6,533 nucleotides of DNA. It comes from Verrucomicrobiota bacterium. GTDB taxonomy: Bacteria; Verrucomicrobiota; Verrucomicrobiia; Verrucomicrobiales; Akkermansiaceae. The translations under genes were made by a program, and so were the position numbers. Of the stretch, positions 1-6,078 are shown piece by piece. Below the pieces are notes generated by a model. The model worked only from the letters and a program-made list of their open reading frames with translations, made no database searches and was not told where the DNA came from. The DNA is taken from positions 1 through 6,533 of the forward strand of contig VFJU01000448.1 of assembly GCA_009885905.1 (NCBI GenBank). The letters are read 5' to 3'. Numbering within the stretch: position 1 is the stretch's first letter; each line of letters starts with the position of its first letter.

Positions 1-641
1 ACCCCGAGTTGGACCACCCTGCCCGCACCGGGAGTACCGAGAGACTCCGCTTTTTCAAATGGCGACAACCGCACGGTAGCCGCTGCTGATAGAATCACCC
101 CACGCGTAGCTTCTCCACGGCGAAGATAAAGCACGGCACTCCCAGCAAGCAAAGCCAAGCCGGCGACACAAGACGCAGTCACCACCACACGACGCTGCAA
201 TTTAACCGCTCCACAAATTAGACCGAGACCACCGAGAAACAACCCCGCACCAGCGACGAGCCACGACCATTCATTACGACTGAAGTGATTGATCGCCGCG
301 TACAACCATGGATGCATGCCTAACTCTACGAAAGCGGTAGCAGACTTGCGCGCCAGAGCGAGATTTGCTAACAGATCTGGATCGCGTGGCGTGAGCAGAC
401 GAGCACGTTCGTAAGCAAGAATCGCCGGACCGTATTGTTTGATTTGCTGGTAACTGTTTCCAAGATTGTAATAAACTGCGGCCTTGGGACCGCCAGCACT
501 TAAAGACTTCTCATAAGATGCAGCGGCGCTAACAAAGTCACCTGCTTTAAATTGCCGATTCGCAGTGGTAAAATCATCGCCAAAAACCAATAGAGGAATT
601 CCTAAAAACCAGAGGATACCGAACAAAAATATTTTTTTCAT
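1..641 (-). CDS. batE: BatE-like TPR/SH3 protein, N-terminal part (3' end beyond window)
   Basis: The ATG at 641-639, one base after the batD stop, opens a frame that stays open to position 1 (213 full codons plus two bases); the C-terminus is outside the window. The translation begins with a signal peptide (MKKIFLFGILWFLGIPLLVFG, about 1-21) and a TPR region (about 22-100), including YYNLGNSYQQIKQYGPAILA (57-76) and DPDLLANLALARKS. Two membrane segments (about 125-146 and 153-174) are joined by a short basic loop (KLQRR). Then comes the start of a bacterial SH3-like domain (about 184 onward: ILSAAATVRLSPFEKAESLG). TPR, two membrane helices and SH3 in this order is the BatE layout. Predicted topology places both the TPR and SH3 parts in the periplasm. 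The TPR part resembles that of the BatC half of the fusion gene (shared YYNLGNS), suggesting an old duplication. Coupled translation with batD is likely. The call is mine from manual translation, and the family name is inferred from domain order and operon position. Confidence 0.88.
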   Translation of the reverse strand, partial: MKKIFLFGILWFLGIPLLVFGDDFTTANRQFKAGDFVSAAASYEKSLSAGGPKAAVYYNLGNSYQQIKQYGPAILAYERARLLTPRDPDLLANLALARKSATAFVELGMHPWLYAAINHFSRNEWSWLVAGAGLFLGGLGLICGAVKLQRRVVVTASCVAGLALLAGSAVLYLRRGEATRGVILSAAATVRLSPFEKAESLGTPGAGRVVQLG

Positions 642-642
642 G

Positions 643-2517
643 TCAGCGATCAAATGAGGTGAGAGAGAACATTGCTTCGTCGAGCAAAGCACGCCATTGC
701 GGGAGAATTTCTCCGCTGATTTGACGGTTGTATTCATGAAGATCCGCCTCTCGAAAAAATCGAGCGACAGGAGACTCAGGCGAAATCCTTGCGTTAATTT
801 CAGCGAGAGTGATCGCTTGTGGAGGCTGATTCCACTCGGCCCCGAGTCGTTGCTGAATGGCAAGACGACCCGCAGAGAAATAGCCAGCCACATCTCGATC
901 AGCATCACATTTTCTAGATGCCTCTAGTGCCTCGAGAGTTGCTTTTTCCATTGCTGCAAACGCTCGCCGATCCGGATTCTCGCGGCGTTTACGGAGCCAT
1001 CCCAGAAGACCACCTATCACCAGCAGAAAAATTGCCGCACTCAAAATTTGTTGGAATAAAGATCGCGATACTAATGGGATAAGAGATCCAGTTAGACCTA
1101 AGGCTACGTGTTGTCCGATGATGCCCTCGAGCTTCTTCTCAACCTTCTTCACCTCGGCGACAGCTACCGCTGAAGGTTCAGCATCAACGACGTCGGACCC
1201 AGCAACCTGAATCTTTTTCGTCGGCGTAGTGATCGACTTGTACGCCTCCGCCGCCGGATCAAAATAGCTGAAAGACAGAGCCAACTCTTGGGCGCCAGAC
1301 TTAAGAGGAACGACGCTGAATTGAAAAACCTTACTACCAGAAAACGATGCTTGGTCGCCTGCGGTGAACTCATCCTTACCGGAGTAACTCTTCCAGCGAT
1401 CTGCTGGGATGAGTTCGGGAGCTTTCATTAAAGCAAAATTCCCGGCGCCTCCGAGTTTCACCGTGACCTGTTGCGGCTCGCCAGTTTTCCAGTCACTCGG
1501 AATTTGCGATTCCTCAAACTTGAATTCACCAACCGCACCGGTGAAACCGTTAGGACGTCCTTGGCTGGGCAAGGGGCGGACTTCGATTTCTTGATCATCC
1601 GACTTTAGCGTGACGTCTTTTTGAATCATCGGCGTATTCATCTGGTCATAGATGCTGTCAAAAAATGGGTCGCTGAATGCGCCCATCCGCCTGCGAGGTT
1701 GTTGAAGCGCGGCGGTATCACGCACCGCCACATTCGCATTCACGGATAGCGATGCCGGATATTTACCAGCCTTGGTGGCTGAAATGCCGCCGAACCAAGT
1801 CACGACGGCGTAACGCTTTCCATCCCTCATCTCCTCAGTTTGCTGAGGTTGTCCGCTGACATTATGAAGAGTGAAAGCCTTGCCCTCGGGTTGAATCACG
1901 CTGCGAAGTTGGGCACGCGAATCGCTCGGCAACCAAGCACGAATCCGAACTGGCGCGATCTCACCGACGTAAACATGCTTCCGAGTGCTATCGGCCAGTT
2001 CAACCGTTAGAAAACCAAAACGCTTTTCACCTGTCTCCGCAACTTCTGGCTGCGGAGTCTGCTGACCAGCTGGGGTTGGCGCCATCCCAGCCGGTGGCTG
2101 AGCTGCTGCAGAATCTAGCACTTTTAGCTTGAGTGGCTGGGTAGAGTATTTTTTCTGATCGACCGTAATCTCGAAGGATGGAATCTCGTAGTCACCCGGA
2201 GTGTTAGATCCAACGAGGTAATTGTAGGTCACGGAAACGGTGGTGTTTCCATTGATCATTTGCATCTGCTGGCTTTGACCTCGTGGTTGCACGATGAGGT
2301 TCTGGACTTGGGGAATCTGAGGTTGCCCAGCTTTTCCTCCTGCGATGCGGAGGGTTAAAATCGCCCCGTTTCCAGCAGCCACAGCATCGCGATCAAGAAT
2401 TGCCTCCACCTCCACCGCAGATAGCGTATCTGCAATACAAGCGATGAATATCAACAAGCCCGCACAGAGTTTTGCGAGTGGTTGGTTTACATTTTTGAAA
2501 TCAGTCCAAGTTACCAT
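643..2517 (-). CDS. batD: BatD family protein (Ig-like repeats, oxygen tolerance)
   Basis: The 624-residue product starts with a signal peptide (hydrophobic core LCAGLLIFIACIA, likely cleavage after LSA at residue 34). The mature part opens with the BatD pattern VEVEAILDRDAVAAGN (family form: VxAxVDRxxVxxGE) and continues in beta-rich, Ig-like modules at about 35-134, 165-310 and 325-440. A Pro/Gln/Ala linker (138-160) separates the first two. The motif SDPFFDSIYDQM (282-293) matches the conserved DPFFD element of the family. One membrane segment (about 488-508) is followed by a basic stop-transfer RKRRE and a cytoplasmic helical domain (about 515-624). Most of the protein is therefore periplasmic, where it is thought to act with the VWA and TPR proteins. 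The ATG at 2517 overlaps the upstream stop by 7 nt; batE starts one base after its TGA. No truncation is seen. The molecular role of BatD is not known in general. Confidence 0.93.
   Translation of the reverse strand: MVTWTDFKNVNQPLAKLCAGLLIFIACIADTLSAVEVEAILDRDAVAAGNGAILTLRIAGGKAGQPQIPQVQNLIVQPRGQSQQMQMINGNTTVSVTYNYLVGSNTPGDYEIPSFEITVDQKKYSTQPLKLKVLDSAAAQPPAGMAPTPAGQQTPQPEVAETGEKRFGFLTVELADSTRKHVYVGEIAPVRIRAWLPSDSRAQLRSVIQPEGKAFTLHNVSGQPQQTEEMRDGKRYAVVTWFGGISATKAGKYPASLSVNANVAVRDTAALQQPRRRMGAFSDPFFDSIYDQMNTPMIQKDVTLKSDDQEIEVRPLPSQGRPNGFTGAVGEFKFEESQIPSDWKTGEPQQVTVKLGGAGNFALMKAPELIPADRWKSYSGKDEFTAGDQASFSGSKVFQFSVVPLKSGAQELALSFSYFDPAAEAYKSITTPTKKIQVAGSDVVDAEPSAVAVAEVKKVEKKLEGIIGQHVALGLTGSLIPLVSRSLFQQILSAAIFLLVIGGLLGWLRKRRENPDRRAFAAMEKATLEALEASRKCDADRDVAGYFSAGRLAIQQRLGAEWNQPPQAITLAEINARISPESPVARFFREADLHEYNRQISGEILPQWRALLDEAMFSLTSFDR
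2511..2517 (-). other. 7-nt overlap between batB-batC and batD
   Basis: The batD ATG (2517-2515) lies inside the end of the fusion gene, whose TAA stop is at 2513-2511. The reading frames differ by one base. The overlap supports translational coupling and excludes a separate promoter directly between the two genes. Confidence 0.75.
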
Positions 2518-4460
2518 GTCTTGCCTTTGGTGGAGTTGTCTGGGGTAGCGAAGCGCGATTGGCGCTGACGCGGAATAGGGATCACCGTGCGTTCATCCTG
2601 GCGCAATGCCTCGAGAAGTTGCTTAGCTTCCTCTGGGGTCATTTCTTGTTTTGCGGCGCGTTCATTACTGACCTCGCCTTGTGATTTTTCGCCATCTTTC
2701 GCTTCGCTATCTTTCGCCTCTTTGGTGTCCTGCGGAGACTTTTCATCTCCAGTTTTTTCCGAGTCTTTAGAATCTTTAGATTCCTGACCATCTTTAGAAT
2801 TCTCCTGCTTTTTCCCGTCCTTTGAATCTTTGGCTTCTTCCGGCTTGGCATCGTCCTTTGGGTCCTTGCCATCGTCTGGCTTCTCGCCTTCTTTCGGGTC
2901 CTTGCCGTCCTCGGACTTATCGCCGTCTTTCTTGTCCCCATCCTTCTTATCCTCGTCTTTCTTATCCTCGTCTTTCTTGTCCTCGTCTTTCTTTTGCTGC
3001 TTTTTTAGTTCTTCAAGTTTCTTTGCTACTAGATTTTTATTGAAAGTGGAATCTTCGTCGAGGTCATCCAAAGCAAGCGCGTCTTCGTATGCTTTGAGCG
3101 CTTCCTGCCATGTTTTAATCGTAGCTTCTGGATCTTTCTCTAAGGTTCCTTGACCCGTGCGATAGAGCGAATTTCCAAGATTATAATATGACTGCTGCTG
3201 TAATTTAACATCCTGAGTCCTAAGGGAAGTGCGAAGTGACTCCGAAGCTTTCGTAAATTCACCCTTGTTGTAGGCATCAGTACCCTCGTTATAAACTCGT
3301 CGTGCATCCTGAGTCACGCTGCTGGTATCTGCCGATTGGCCCTTTAAACTTGTTACAGCGAGGCAACCCATTCCGATCACAAGCGCAACTGGCGGCACGA
3401 CTTTTGATTTACTGCTAAATATAGTTAGCAAATTTTTGCTTTGAACTCGTTTGCGGTCACCAATAAAAAATTCTAATAACAAAATACCTATCGCAAGACC
3501 TAGTGGCCATTCTAAACGCTCCAATGGAATTCGTTCCATCCTTTGATTTAATTCACTCTTAGGAACCATCCGAAGCTTCTCCTGATAGATTGTATTCAAG
3601 CCCTCAGCACCGCGACCCAATCGCACGTATAAGCCATTTGTAACCTCAGCGATTTTTTCTAAGGTTGCCTCATCCAATGTTGTCTTAACCACTTTTCCAG
3701 ATTCGTCGCGAACGAAATCTTTACGCCCATTTCCAAGGACGAGGGGGATCGTTGCGCCTTCAGGTGAGCCAACGCCCACGGTGTAGATGGCCATGCCTTT
3801 TTTTGCTGCCGCCTTGGCAGCGTCTATCACATCGCCCTGCAAATCTTCACCATCTGTGAGCATCACGAGCACGCGATGATTATTACCGTTTTCATCAAAC
3901 AGCCGCTCCGCTTCTTTGATCGCACTTGCCAAGTCGGTGCCTTGGCGTGGGATCAAATCGGTATCAAGCACATCGAGAGATTCACGGAACGCCTGATAGT
4001 CCAGCGTGAGCGGACAAAGGGCAAATGCGCTGCCAGCAAATGGAATCAAACCAACACGATCCCCCTCTAACCGACCGACAAAATCGATAATGCCAAGCCT
4101 AGCTCGCTCTAACCGACTCGGTGTGAGATCTTCCGCAAGCATACTGCGCGAAGTATCTACCGCGAAAACAATATCGATGCCCTTGCGCTTCACCTCGCGC
4201 CATTCGTAGCCCATCTGTGGCCGCGCGACGGCGACAAACAGCAACAGCACCGCAAGCACCCAAAGCCCACGTTTTAGATTTCGCCGCCAAGGAGAAAATC
4301 CCTCCGTGAGCCGTTGCCGAAAGCGGGGGTGAATCAACTTCATTAAATCCGCCTCGCGACGTCGATCGAAGCGAATAAACAAAACAATGATACCTAGGCA
4401 AACGATCAGGCCTACGATGATCCAGATCGATTGAGCGAAATGTAGAGAAGTGTCGTCCAT
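2511..4460 (-). CDS. batB: BatB-BatC fusion: VWA domain plus TPR and charged tail
   Basis: This 649-residue protein joins two Bat proteins. The BatB half has membrane segments at about 11-30 and 65-79 (ending VAVARPQMG), a VWA domain at about 93-295 with a complete MIDAS (DTSRS with D102/S104/S106, T175 in GTDLASAI, D203 in MLTDGED), and a third membrane segment at 317-333. After a short basic cytoplasmic stretch (FFIGDRKR onward) comes a fourth hydrophobic segment (354-372, ending SLKGQSADT), which looks like a former BatC signal peptide now used as an anchor. Then come TPR-like helices (about 385-465, with SYYNLGNSLY), a Lys/Asp/Glu-rich low-complexity tract (about 485-593), and the BatC end motif TPEEAKQLLEALRQDER (608-624) with a terminal Trp (GKTW). 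Predicted topology puts both the VWA and TPR parts in the periplasm. ATG at 4460 lies 7 nt after batA's stop without a clear Shine-Dalgarno; the end overlaps batD by 7 nt. VWA-TPR fusions of this kind also occur in gammaproteobacterial MoxR operons. batC would be an equally valid symbol for the C-terminal half. Confidence 0.93.
   Translation of the reverse strand: MDDTSLHFAQSIWIIVGLIVCLGIIVLFIRFDRRREADLMKLIHPRFRQRLTEGFSPWRRNLKRGLWVLAVLLLFVAVARPQMGYEWREVKRKGIDIVFAVDTSRSMLAEDLTPSRLERARLGIIDFVGRLEGDRVGLIPFAGSAFALCPLTLDYQAFRESLDVLDTDLIPRQGTDLASAIKEAERLFDENGNNHRVLVMLTDGEDLQGDVIDAAKAAAKKGMAIYTVGVGSPEGATIPLVLGNGRKDFVRDESGKVVKTTLDEATLEKIAEVTNGLYVRLGRGAEGLNTIYQEKLRMVPKSELNQRMERIPLERLEWPLGLAIGILLLEFFIGDRKRVQSKNLLTIFSSKSKVVPPVALVIGMGCLAVTSLKGQSADTSSVTQDARRVYNEGTDAYNKGEFTKASESLRTSLRTQDVKLQQQSYYNLGNSLYRTGQGTLEKDPEATIKTWQEALKAYEDALALDDLDEDSTFNKNLVAKKLEELKKQQKKDEDKKDEDKKDEDKKDGDKKDGDKSEDGKDPKEGEKPDDGKDPKDDAKPEEAKDSKDGKKQENSKDGQESKDSKDSEKTGDEKSPQDTKEAKDSEAKDGEKSQGEVSNERAAKQEMTPEEAKQLLEALRQDERTVIPIPRQRQSRFATPDNSTKGKTW
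2682..2990 (-). repeat. Low-complexity Lys/Asp/Glu coding tract inside batB-batC
   Basis: About 103 codons (residues 491-593 of the fusion protein) are almost entirely K, D, E, G, S, P and Q, with no hydrophobic core. The tract is built from short degenerate repeats: KKDED/KKDGD units at the start, then a DGKDPK-containing unit seen twice 36 bp apart (around 2855-2876 and 2891-2912), then irregular KDS/KDG/KDSE units. The coding strand is strongly purine-rich. The protein is expected to be disordered and elongated here, separating the TPR region from the C-terminal BatC motif. Charged or glutamine-rich linkers at this position are common in BatC-type proteins, although their sequences differ. 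Confidence 0.85.
2914..2988 (-). repeat. Five tandem 15-bp repeats (KKDED/KKDGD units)
   Basis: Five consecutive 15-bp units lie at 2914-2928, 2929-2943, 2944-2958, 2959-2973 and 2974-2988 (plus-strand unit ttcttatcctcgtct). The units at 2944 and 2959 are identical, the one at 2974 differs by one base, and the two at 2914 and 2929 are more diverged. Because the unit is a multiple of three, gain or loss of copies keeps the reading frame, so only linker length changes. The near identity of the central three copies suggests recent duplication by slippage. Confidence 0.85.
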
Positions 4461-4467
4461 GATTCAA

Positions 4468-5475
4468 TTAGGGAAGTCGACGAAAACGGGTTTGGACCAG
4501 AATTAGCTCAAGCAAGAGCAAGAAGAGTCCTGGCAAAAGAAAGTATAAATAGAGCTCATCATACTGCTGGTATTTTTTAAGCTTGCGCGTGGTTTTTTCT
4601 AACTGGTTTATTGAATCGTAAATTTTTTCTAGGGAATCTGTGTCCGTCGCGCGGAATGCTTGTCCCCCGGTCGCGTTGGCCACCTCGCGCAACATCTCCT
4701 CATCGATTTCCACCTTCATCGTCTGCAAGTGTGTGCGCCCGAAAGCATCTTGGACAGGCACAGGCGCGTCACCACGGATCCCCGCGCCAATCGTATAAAC
4801 TTTGATTCCCAGCGCTTTCGCGGCCTCAGCTGCGGTGAGTGGATTGACAGCTCCGGCGTTGTTTACGCCGTCAGTTAGTAAGATGATAATGCGAGACTTC
4901 GCCGTTGAATCTTTGAGGTGACTCACCGCAGATGCGATGGCAGACCCGATCGCCGTACCATCTTCAACTTGACCCATTTTCACACCTGCTAGACGTTTAC
5001 CGAGAAATTCATGGTCGAGTGTCAAAGGACTAACAAGATATGGTCTTCCAGCGAACGCGACCATTCCAAGCTTATCATTGGGGCGCTGACCAATAAATTT
5101 GGCAACGACATTTTTCACCACTTCGAGACGGTTGACTGGCTTGCCCTCGAGTTCAAAATCCAGAGCCTCCATGGACCCCGAGACATCAAGGGTGAGTACG
5201 ATATCGATCCCGCTGGCCTCGACATCGGTGGAACCTTTGCCGTAGCGGGGACGAGCAAATGCGACAATCAGCAGCGCGAGTGAAAGCAGCCCAAGAAATG
5301 TGAGAAAACCACCGATTTTCGTGCGCGGGCGAGCCCCGACAAGGACTGCGTCGTCGGTGGACGGCAACCGCAAGGCGACAGGCCTGCCCCAGCGACCCTT
5401 CCAAATCGCGAGTAACGGCAGCACAAGCAGAAGAAGTAAAAATTCTGGATGAACGAATTGAAAACTTTCGGTCAT
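4468..5475 (-). CDS. batA: BatA-type membrane-anchored VWA protein
   Basis: The 335-residue product has the standard BatA layout and length. Two membrane segments near the N-terminus (about 9-25 and 56-75, the second ending in the family signature FARPRYG) enclose a basic, cytoplasmic loop; a VWA domain spans about 88-290; a third membrane segment lies at about 308-327, with a basic tail (RFRRLP) inside. The metal-ion-dependent adhesion site looks complete: DVSGS (D97, S99, S101), T174 in EDGTAIGSAI, and D202 in LLTDGVNN. The charge pattern places the VWA domain in the periplasm. The family is named after the Bacteroides fragilis aerotolerance operon; the VWA domain is expected to bind a protein partner through Mg2+, and the protein is thought to work in a complex with the other Bat proteins. 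The start ATG overlaps the preceding stop. The next gene begins 7 nt after the TAA stop. No defect is seen. Confidence 0.95.
   Translation of the reverse strand: MTESFQFVHPEFLLLLLVLPLLAIWKGRWGRPVALRLPSTDDAVLVGARPRTKIGGFLTFLGLLSLALLIVAFARPRYGKGSTDVEASGIDIVLTLDVSGSMEALDFELEGKPVNRLEVVKNVVAKFIGQRPNDKLGMVAFAGRPYLVSPLTLDHEFLGKRLAGVKMGQVEDGTAIGSAIASAVSHLKDSTAKSRIIILLTDGVNNAGAVNPLTAAEAAKALGIKVYTIGAGIRGDAPVPVQDAFGRTHLQTMKVEIDEEMLREVANATGGQAFRATDTDSLEKIYDSINQLEKTTRKLKKYQQYDELYLYFLLPGLFLLLLELILVQTRFRRLP
5472..5475 (-). other. ATGA stop/start overlap (translational coupling)
   Basis: On the minus strand the batA ATG (5475-5473) shares bases with the TGA (5474-5472) of the preceding gene. No Shine-Dalgarno-like purine run is seen just upstream (the bases read CACCGTTAGTTC before ATG), so batA translation probably depends on ribosomes finishing the upstream gene. 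Confidence 0.75.
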
Positions 5476-6065
5476 GAACTAACGGTGTTAGAAGTGGAAC
5501 GGACAAAGCCACGAGCAGCCTGTATCAACTCACTGCGCTGAGTGGCAGTAAGGTTTGATTCTGCAAATTTCGCAAGGTCGCAGGCCTTCAAAAAAATTCG
5601 CAAAGAATCGCTCTCGCAAGCAAGTGCTGATGCCTTGTCTTCCGTGAGATCACGGAGGAATTCTTCCGTGGTGCGGCGTGGTGCAGCGAGGCCGAAGCGC
5701 TCGGCAATATATTGCCGAATCGTCTGAGCGGCGCGATTAGCAAATGCCTCTGCAGCGATGGACTCCCCGGTTTTTTCCAGATCCGCCAACGCGGCGAAGG
5801 CAACTTCCGGGGGATTCCTGAGCGCCTCTTTGCGAGCATATTTTTTCCAGAGATATATTGCTATAGCGAGCAACAGTAAGCCGCCGATGATGTACGACCA
5901 AAATACCAAATCGGATTGCTGAGGGACTGGGATTTCTACCAGTGGCTTAGGTCCGCGTATGTCCTCATTAGCATCGGTCACTTGAGCTGATAGATTACCC
6001 ATCCATCCTGCATTCCATAGATAGCAAATAACAAAAATTCTTCGCATATATCCAAAATTACACAT
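5472..6065 (-). CDS. DUF4381-like single-pass membrane protein
   Basis: Small protein of 197 residues from the ATG at 6065. An N-terminal signal-like segment (about residues 7-27, MRRIFVICYLW... ending NLSAQ) is followed by a short acidic/proline-containing stretch, one membrane segment (about 54-73, VFWSYIIGGLLLLAIAIYLW) with KK/RK on its inner side, and a cytoplasmic helical domain (about 85-190) containing RTTEEFLRDL and FLKACDLAKFA. Size, topology and position between DUF58 and the first VWA gene match DUF4381 proteins of MoxR/Bat operons; the assignment rests on these features and not on a search. The start is uncertain: TTG at 6074 (200 aa), ATG at 6065, or ATG at 6047 (191 aa, just before the RR of the signal sequence, with only a weak GGA upstream). 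None has a good Shine-Dalgarno sequence, and the upstream gene ends at 6079, so coupling is likely. The 3' end overlaps batA by four bases (ATGA). Function is unknown; the cytoplasmic domain could connect the membrane VWA proteins to DUF58/MoxR. Confidence 0.82.
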   Translation of the reverse strand: MCNFGYMRRIFVICYLWNAGWMGNLSAQVTDANEDIRGPKPLVEIPVPQQSDLVFWSYIIGGLLLLAIAIYLWKKYARKEALRNPPEVAFAALADLEKTGESIAAEAFANRAAQTIRQYIAERFGLAAPRRTTEEFLRDLTEDKASALACESDSLRIFLKACDLAKFAESNLTATQRSELIQAARGFVRSTSNTVSS

Positions 6066-6078
6066 TTTGATCAATCAA

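Noticed and set aside
642..642. Search for a terminator or promoter between batD and batE
   Set aside because: Only one base separates the genes; the T-rich run beside it encodes the KK of the BatE signal peptide and has no hairpin before it.
697..927. Plus-strand frames of 60-90 codons across the window (such as 697-927, 1409-1594, 5011-5283)
   Set aside because: All lie antisense to well-supported minus-strand genes and show no recognisable domain or start signal.
2639..2941. Minus-strand 100-codon Lys/Arg-rich frame overlapping the fusion gene
   Set aside because: It is the alternate frame of the low-complexity charged tract; its basic composition is a by-product of the purine-rich repeats, and the BatC frame is clearly the real one.
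2830..3153. Plus-strand 107-codon Ser/Phe/Leu-rich frame (and the 73-codon frame at 2822-3043)
   Set aside because: Antisense reading of the same repeats; monotonous SSF/SSFL composition, no start signal and no domain.
4099..4467. Minus-strand 122-codon frame at the start of the fusion gene
   Set aside because: Overlaps the N-terminal BatB membrane segments and MIDAS in another frame; the BatB frame shows conserved motifs and this one does not.
6045..6074. Possible internal promoter (TTGATC, 18 bp, TATATG on the minus strand) and the small palindrome TTGATCAA
   Set aside because: Each box matches the sigma-70 consensus at only four of six positions in an AT-rich stretch, and the genes are tightly packed; matches like this arise by chance.
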